Of a DNA stretch of 64,000 nt, positions 59,316-64,000 are shown piece after piece. The stretch is from contig JAZRGT010000030.1 of NCBI GenBank assembly GCA_045644325.1, forward strand, positions 1 through 64,000, read 5' to 3'. Every line of letters starts with the position of its first letter. Within the stretch, counting starts at the first letter, position 1. Source of the stretch: CAG-390 sp045644325 (lineage in GTDB: Bacteria > Bacillota > Clostridia > Oscillospirales > CAG-272). The notes under the pieces were generated by a model that worked only from the letters and a program-made list of their open reading frames with translations, was not told the origin of the DNA and did no database searches. The position numbers and the translations under genes are program-made.

Positions 59316-59642
59316 TTATTGCTGCGGCACTACCGCGAAGAAAACAAGATCCTTTTTGCCCTTATTGATGAAGCAATGCTCGTGACCCTTGGGGCAGTAG
59401 TGGCATTTGCCCGCTTCTACGGTTTCTTCTTTTCCGTCAAGAACGGCGGTGCCGACTCCCTCGAGGACGTAAATGACCTCGCAGGAATCCTCGTGGCAAT
59501 GCATTCCGATAGAGGAGCCGGGCTCGAGAGTGATCCTCATTATTTTATTTTTGTCGTCAACAAACATCTGTGCGGCGGTGATGCCTTCGCCGCCCTTGAA
59601 GTTAGGCATAAGAGTTGCCTTGATATCTGAAAAATTGATCAT
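59316..59642 (-). CDS. Cupin domain protein
   Basis: 108 residues from ATG 59642, after GGAGGC. Single cupin: GMHCHEDSCEVIYVLEG (H-x-H plus Glu metal site) and CPKGHEHCF with the final His. Metal-binding small-molecule enzyme or sensor, role unknown. First gene of a five-gene unit. Confidence 0.88.
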   Translation of the reverse strand: MINFSDIKATLMPNFKGGEGITAAQMFVDDKNKIMRITLEPGSSIGMHCHEDSCEVIYVLEGVGTAVLDGKEETVEAGKCHYCPKGHEHCFINKGKKDLVFFAVVPQQ

Positions 59643-59672
59643 AATTTTTTTGCCTCCAAAATAAATTTTCAC

Positions 59673-59701
59673 TTGACAAATCTTCAATATAATGATATTA
59701 T
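59673..59701 (+). promoter_or_regulatory. Promoter of the AKR-malQ-GH38 unit
   Basis: TTGACA (59673-59678), 17 nt, TATTAT (59696-59701). Its -10 box lies almost exactly on the -10 box of the opposing promoter. Confidence 0.75.
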
Positions 59702-59725
59702 ATACTTAATATCGCCAAAAGTCAA
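59697..59725 (-). promoter_or_regulatory. Promoter of the cupin-Nudix-exoA-hydrolase unit
   Basis: TTGACT (59720-59725), 17 nt, TATAAT (59697-59702) on the minus strand. Overlaps the plus-strand promoter so only one can be occupied at a time. Confidence 0.75.
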
Positions 59726-59756
59726 GACTTTTCGGTCACACACAAGGAGATAAATT

Positions 59757-60878
59757 ATGATCTATAAGGAATTTAAAGGCAAAAAGCTTTCCGCGCTCGG
59801 TATGGGATGTATGAGATTCCCCACATACGGCGAGGATAAGACCATCGACGAGGCAAAGACCGCCGAGATGTTCGACTATGCAATTAAGAATGGCATAAAT
59901 TATTTTGATACCGCTTGGGGCTACCACGACGGCAAGAGCGAGCCTATGGTCGGCAAGCTTCTTGAAAAGTATCCCCGCGAGAGCTTTTATCTCGCATCCA
60001 AGTTCCCCGGCTACGCGCAGGCAAACTGGGGCAAGCACGAGGAGATCTTCGCAAAGCAGCTCGAGCGTTGCCGCGTTGACTACTTTGATTTCTACCTCAT
60101 CCACAACGTAACCGAGTCGAATATTGATGCATATCTGAATGACGATTTCGGCGACGTTATGTACTTTGTCAAGATGAAGGAAGAGGGCAAGATCAAGCAC
60201 CTCGGCTTCTCGACTCACGGCACTCTTGAAACGATGCACCGCTTCCTCGATAAGTACGGCAAGTATATGGAGTTCTGCCAGCTTCAGATCAACTGGCTCG
60301 ACTACAGCCTTCAGAATGCAAAGGCGAAGATCGAGATGATGAAGGAATACGGCAATATTCCCGTTTGGGTAATGGAGCCCGTTCGCGGCGGTAAGCTTGC
60401 GACTCTTGAGGAGGCTTACGCAAAACAGCTTCAGGCTCACCGCGAGAACGAGAGCATCCCCGCCTGGGCGTTCAGATTTATCCAGAGCTTGCCCGAGGTA
60501 TGCGTAACCCTTTCGGGTATGTCCGACTTTGAGCAGGTGAAGGCAAATATCAATACCTTCTCGGAAGAGAAACCTCTCAATAAAGAGGAGTGGGATACTC
60601 TTATGTCGATTGCCGACAGTATGGGCGGAAAGAAGACACTTTTCTGTACCGCTTGCAGCTACTGCACCACTCATTGCCCCATGAGCCTTGAGATCCCCAA
60701 GATCATCGAGCTTTACAATGAGCAGGTCTACACAGAAAAGGGCAAGGTCGATCTTTCCTGCCTCCCCGAGGATAAGCGTCCCTCCGATTGCATCGGATGC
60801 ACCGCTTGCGAGGAGGTCTGCCCGCAGAACATCAAGATCTCCGAAATGATGTCGGATTTCGCGGCAAAGCTGAAATAA
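59757..60878 (+). CDS. Aldo/keto reductase with C-terminal 4Fe-4S domain
   Basis: 373 residues. N-terminal aldo/keto reductase barrel: GMGCMRFP, YFDTAWGYHDGKSE (catalytic Asp and Tyr), SKFPG Lys and FYLIHNV His. The C-terminus (about 290-370) carries two ferredoxin-type motifs, CTACSYCTTHCP and CIGCTACEEVCP. This clostridial subfamily probably uses ferredoxin or flavin-linked electrons to reduce carbonyl compounds. Followed by malQ after one base. Confidence 0.92.
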   Translation: MIYKEFKGKKLSALGMGCMRFPTYGEDKTIDEAKTAEMFDYAIKNGINYFDTAWGYHDGKSEPMVGKLLEKYPRESFYLASKFPGYAQANWGKHEEIFAKQLERCRVDYFDFYLIHNVTESNIDAYLNDDFGDVMYFVKMKEEGKIKHLGFSTHGTLETMHRFLDKYGKYMEFCQLQINWLDYSLQNAKAKIEMMKEYGNIPVWVMEPVRGGKLATLEEAYAKQLQAHRENESIPAWAFRFIQSLPEVCVTLSGMSDFEQVKANINTFSEEKPLNKEEWDTLMSIADSMGGKKTLFCTACSYCTTHCPMSLEIPKIIELYNEQVYTEKGKVDLSCLPEDKRPSDCIGCTACEEVCPQNIKISEMMSDFAAKLK

Positions 60879-60879
60879 T

Positions 60880-62316
60880 ATGAAACGATCAAGTGGAGTG
60901 CTTATGCACGTTTCCTCCCTTTGGGGAGAGTATTCCGAGGGCAGCTTCGGCGAGGCGGCGCGCGAGTGGATAGATCTGCTTGCCGACTGCGGCTTTACCT
61001 ACTGGCAGACTCTGCCTTTTTGCCTGCCCGACGAGGCGAATTCGCCCTATAAATCATACAGCGCATTCAGCGGAAATCCTTTCTTCATTGATCTGCCTCT
61101 GCTTTACGACGTCGGACTTATCACCCGCGCCGAGCTTGACGAGGCACGGCAGAAAACACCTTTTTATTGCGAATTTGACCGATTGAACGAGGAGCGAATG
61201 GCGCTTCTTTCCAAGGCTTCGAAGCGTATGACGAACTATGCGCCCGTTGAGGAATTTATGAAGTCGCATCCCGGTGTCGAGCGCTTCTGCCGATTTATGG
61301 CACTCAAAAAAGCAAACGGCGGCAAGGAATGGACAGAGTGGACGGTCGATATCCCCGATGAAGACGAGCTTCGCACGTGGTATTTTGCGCAGTTTGCATT
61401 CTTCACCCAATGGGCAGAGATCAAGGCTTACGCGAATAAAAAGGGCGTCAAGATCATCGGCGATATCCCGATCTACGTTGCCCACGACAGCGCGGACGTA
61501 TGGGGCGCACCCGAGCAGTTCTTGCTCGAAGAAGACGGCTCACCCTCGGCGGTTGCGGGAGTTCCGCCCGATTATTTCGCGAAGGACGGTCAGCTTTGGG
61601 GCAATCCTCTCTACGATTGGGACTATATGAAAAAAGACGGCTATTCGTGGTGGAAGAGCAGAATGGAATTTATGCTCGAGATCTTCGACGGTGTCCGCAT
61701 CGACCACTTCCGCGGCTTTGAAGCCTTTTACAGCATCCCCGCGGGAGAGAAGACCGCGAAAAACGGTAAATGGATGAAAGGTCCCGGAATCGATCTCATT
61801 AACTCTATAAAGCCTCTTTGCGAGGGCAGAATGATAATTGCCGAAGATCTCGGCGACATCACTCCCGAGGTCGAAAGGCTCGTTGCTGACAGCGGCTTCC
61901 CCGGAATGAGAGTGCTTCAATTCGGATTCCTTTCCGAGGAGGATTGCCCTCACACGCCTCACAACTATCCCGCAAACTGCGTTGCCTACACGGGAACGCA
62001 CGATAATAACACACTTCTTGGCTTCGTTTGGGAGCTTGACGGAGGATCGCGCCGCCGAGTCTTTGACTATTGCGGTTACAGAGGCGACGATCTTGACGAA
62101 AGCTATGACTATCTCCTGCGCACGATGTTCGCAAGCCACGCGGATACGCTTATCATACCTGTTCAGGATATGCTTCTTTACGGCTCGGATACCCGAATCA
62201 ACAAGCCCGGCATCGCCGAGGGTAACTGGTCATACCGCGTGACGAAAGAGCAATTTTGGCGCATTGATCGCGAAAAATTCAAATATCTAAACCGCCTTTA
62301 CGGCAGAAGGAAATAA
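60880..62316 (+). CDS. malQ: 4-alpha-glucanotransferase (GH77 amylomaltase)
   Basis: 478 residues, the short bacterial form. YWQTLPF start region, GDIPIYVAHDSADVW, nucleophile Asp in RIDHFRGFEAFY (about 270), acid Glu in IAEDLGDITPEV and GTHDNNT Asp, plus a TPHNY-like SEEDCPHTPHNY block. Transfers alpha-1,4-glucan segments in maltodextrin or glycogen metabolism. Starts one base after the reductase stop; GH38 gene begins 2 nt later. Confidence 0.96.
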   Translation: MKRSSGVLMHVSSLWGEYSEGSFGEAAREWIDLLADCGFTYWQTLPFCLPDEANSPYKSYSAFSGNPFFIDLPLLYDVGLITRAELDEARQKTPFYCEFDRLNEERMALLSKASKRMTNYAPVEEFMKSHPGVERFCRFMALKKANGGKEWTEWTVDIPDEDELRTWYFAQFAFFTQWAEIKAYANKKGVKIIGDIPIYVAHDSADVWGAPEQFLLEEDGSPSAVAGVPPDYFAKDGQLWGNPLYDWDYMKKDGYSWWKSRMEFMLEIFDGVRIDHFRGFEAFYSIPAGEKTAKNGKWMKGPGIDLINSIKPLCEGRMIIAEDLGDITPEVERLVADSGFPGMRVLQFGFLSEEDCPHTPHNYPANCVAYTGTHDNNTLLGFVWELDGGSRRRVFDYCGYRGDDLDESYDYLLRTMFASHADTLIIPVQDMLLYGSDTRINKPGIAEGNWSYRVTKEQFWRIDREKFKYLNRLYGRRK

Positions 62317-62318
62317 AT

Positions 62319-64000
62319 ATGGATTACAAACTTCAAAAGATCAGAAGATATTTCGATATCGTCAAGAATTGCAGATGGAAAAACTCCGAAAAGGCGGAGA
62401 ATATTCTTTACTGTAATTGCGATTATAAGACCGACAATACACCTCCCACACTCACTGCGCTTGCTCCTTTTGAAAACGGCGGCGAGTGGGGCACGGGATA
62501 TGACAGCCACGCGTGGTTTCATCTTACGGTCAATTCCAATGATAAAAACAGATTTATATTCGTTGAGACCAATAAATCGGGCTGGGATGCATCGAATCCG
62601 CAGTTTATCGTTTACGTAAACGGCGAGATGCGTCAGGGTGTTGACGTAAACCACCGCGAGGTGCTCCTCGGTGATTGCGGCGATGCGGAGATATGGCTCT
62701 ACGCATATACGGGCCCGAGAATCGAAAAGGCTCGTCTTTTCGTTACCTTCCGCACGCTCGATACCGACGTCGACGGGCTTTATTACGATATGTTCTATCC
62801 GCTTTATATGCTCGATTACCTCGCTCACGACAGCGCGGAGTACGGTCATATTGAGAACTTCCTTTATAAAACCGTTTCGATGCTCGAGCTTTATGATATC
62901 GGCTCCGAGGAATTCCTTGAGTCGGTGAGAAAGGCGAGAGAATACCTCAAGACCGAGCTTTACGACGGCTATTGCCGTGAGCAGACCGCAACGGCGGTCT
63001 GCATCGGTCACACGCACATCGACTGCGCGTGGAAGTGGACTCTGAAGCAGACCCGCGAGAAGGTTCAGCGCTCGTTTGCAACAGTGCTTGAGCTTATGAA
63101 GCGTTACCCCGAATATAAATTTATGTCCTCGCAGGCACTTCTTTACAAGAAGCTCAAGGAGGAAGCTCCCGAGGTCTATGCCGAGGTCGCGAAGAAAATT
63201 GCCGAGGGCAGATGGGAATGCGAGGGTGCGATGTGGGTCGAAGCTGACTGCAACCTTTCATCGGGCGAAAGCCTTGTACGTCAGGTAATGTACGGCAAGC
63301 GTTATTTTATGGATGAATTCGGCGTTGAAAACCGAGTTCTCTGGCTCCCCGACGTTTTCGGATACTCTGCCGCTCTTCCGCAGATACTCAAAAAGAGCGG
63401 TGTGGATTGGTTCGTTACCTCAAAGATAAGCTGGAACGATAAAAATAAAATGCCCTATGATACCTTTGCTTGGAAGGGCATCGACGGTACCTCAATCAAC
63501 AGCTATTTCCTTACTGCGACAAATACTCAAAATATGAAGCGTCCCGAGCAGTTAAAGAATCACGAATATCACACCACCACATATAATGCTAACACATATC
63601 CCACGCAGATCGCGGGTACTTACGAGCGCTATCAGCAGAAGAACCTGAGCGACGAGGCGCTTGTCACCTTCGGCTACGGCGACGGCGGCGGTGGACCTAC
63701 CTCGGAATTTATCGAGCTCCTTCGCAGAAGCGAAAAGGGAATTCCCGGTTCGCCTCAGACCAAGATCGAATTTGCGGGCGATTTCCTTCGCCGACTTGAA
63801 AAGAAGATCGAGGGCAATCCCGAGCTTCCCACATGGCAGGGCGAACTTTACCTTGAATTCCACCGCGGAACCTACACTACGATGGCTGACAACAAAAAGG
63901 GCAACCGCAAAGCCGAGTTCCTTTACGAGAATGCCGAGCTCCTCGGCGTGACCGCAAAGACTCTCTTCGGCGACGCTTTCCCTGCAGAAAAGCTCCACAA
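62319..64000 (+). CDS. Alpha-mannosidase, GH38 (3' partial)
   Basis: 560 codons visible from ATG 62319, still open at the window end; full enzymes have about 1000 residues. An N-terminal sandwich region (1-220) precedes the catalytic barrel with zinc motif HTHID (H231, H233, D235) and nucleophile D345 in LPDVFGYSA. YGDGGGGPT near residue 450 is also typical. Hydrolyses alpha-mannosides from N-glycans or mannans, probably in the cytoplasm as there is no signal peptide. Third gene of the reductase-malQ unit. Confidence 0.95.
   Translation, partial: MDYKLQKIRRYFDIVKNCRWKNSEKAENILYCNCDYKTDNTPPTLTALAPFENGGEWGTGYDSHAWFHLTVNSNDKNRFIFVETNKSGWDASNPQFIVYVNGEMRQGVDVNHREVLLGDCGDAEIWLYAYTGPRIEKARLFVTFRTLDTDVDGLYYDMFYPLYMLDYLAHDSAEYGHIENFLYKTVSMLELYDIGSEEFLESVRKAREYLKTELYDGYCREQTATAVCIGHTHIDCAWKWTLKQTREKVQRSFATVLELMKRYPEYKFMSSQALLYKKLKEEAPEVYAEVAKKIAEGRWECEGAMWVEADCNLSSGESLVRQVMYGKRYFMDEFGVENRVLWLPDVFGYSAALPQILKKSGVDWFVTSKISWNDKNKMPYDTFAWKGIDGTSINSYFLTATNTQNMKRPEQLKNHEYHTTTYNANTYPTQIAGTYERYQQKNLSDEALVTFGYGDGGGGPTSEFIELLRRSEKGIPGSPQTKIEFAGDFLRRLEKKIEGNPELPTWQGELYLEFHRGTYTTMADNKKGNRKAEFLYENAELLGVTAKTLFGDAFPAEKLH

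Noticed and set aside
1..64000. tRNA, rRNA and riboswitch genes
   Set aside because: No cloverleaf, rRNA segments or recognisable riboswitch core seen in the gaps; leaders are short. A covariance-model scan could still find something I missed.

Overview
The window looks like chromosomal DNA from an uncultured anaerobic member of the Clostridia (Bacillota). Evidence: near-consensus sigma-A promoters (TTGACA / 17 nt / TATAAT) upstream of many transcription units, strong Shine-Dalgarno sites, lipoprotein signal peptides, an xPxTG-type cell-wall anchor, an Rnf electron-transport operon, two Trk/Ktr potassium systems and many carbohydrate genes. Genes are roughly balanced in G+C and the short intergenic gaps are AT-rich. 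I see no rRNA, tRNA, CRISPR array, transposase or phage structural gene. The exact family cannot be fixed from the sequence alone; a gut or rumen Oscillospirales/Christensenellales-like lineage is my guess.

Layout. 1-2.5 kb: 3' part of a DUF1854-associated ABC exporter plus its DUF1854 partner. 2.5-7.2 kb (minus): an operon headed by a fused MFS transporter/GH2 glycosidase, then an AIM24-like protein and a lipoprotein. 7.2-10 kb (plus): sugar isomerase followed by a KtrB/KtrA-like potassium pair. 10-13.3 kb (minus): a small putative regulator behind a perfect promoter/operator, then an MBOAT/DHHW-type pair that seems to have lost its catalytic residues. 13.4-19.5 kb: a GLUG-repeat wall protein, an HPr-like protein without the phosphorylatable His, a lone ParE/GyrB-type subunit and an EEP-domain lipoprotein. 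19.6-20 kb: a long inverted-repeat element. 20-23 kb (minus): MATE exporter, M48 protease and a mini [2Fe-2S] protein. 23-27.4 kb (minus): rnfDGEAB without rnfC. 27.5-32.5 kb: solute-binding lipoprotein, divergent AraC regulator, metallo-beta-lactamase lipoprotein, histidine phosphatase.

32.6-39.4 kb (minus): an RtcB RNA-ligase operon with three small unknown genes, then a five-gene unit with two WYL-domain proteins. 39.5-39.8 kb: a second inverted-repeat element of the same family. 39.8-43.6 kb (minus): a six-gene housekeeping/detoxification operon. 43.7-47.6 kb (plus): lipoprotein, iron alcohol dehydrogenase, Xre regulator. 47.6-56.1 kb (minus): a seven-gene operon joining a GH99-like lipoprotein, a second Trk system, an acetyltransferase and three sugar-modification enzymes. 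56.2-59.6 kb (minus): five-gene unit of two hydrolases, exonuclease III, Nudix and cupin. 59.7-64 kb (plus): aldo/keto reductase, 4-alpha-glucanotransferase and a GH38 alpha-mannosidase running off the end.

Themes. The cell seems to take up and cleave glycosides (MFS-GH2, GH99-like, GH38, MalQ, Gfo/Idh/MocA enzymes, xylose-isomerase-like barrels). Three separate lipoproteins (17780, 30130, 43741) share an N-terminal alpha/beta domain but carry different C-terminal modules. The least ordinary items are the MFS-GH2 fusion, this modular lipoprotein family, the inactive-looking MBOAT/DHHW pair, the RtcB operon with immunity-like small genes, and the rnf operon lacking rnfC with a doubled RnfG. 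All family names come from recognising motifs by eye; no database search was run.
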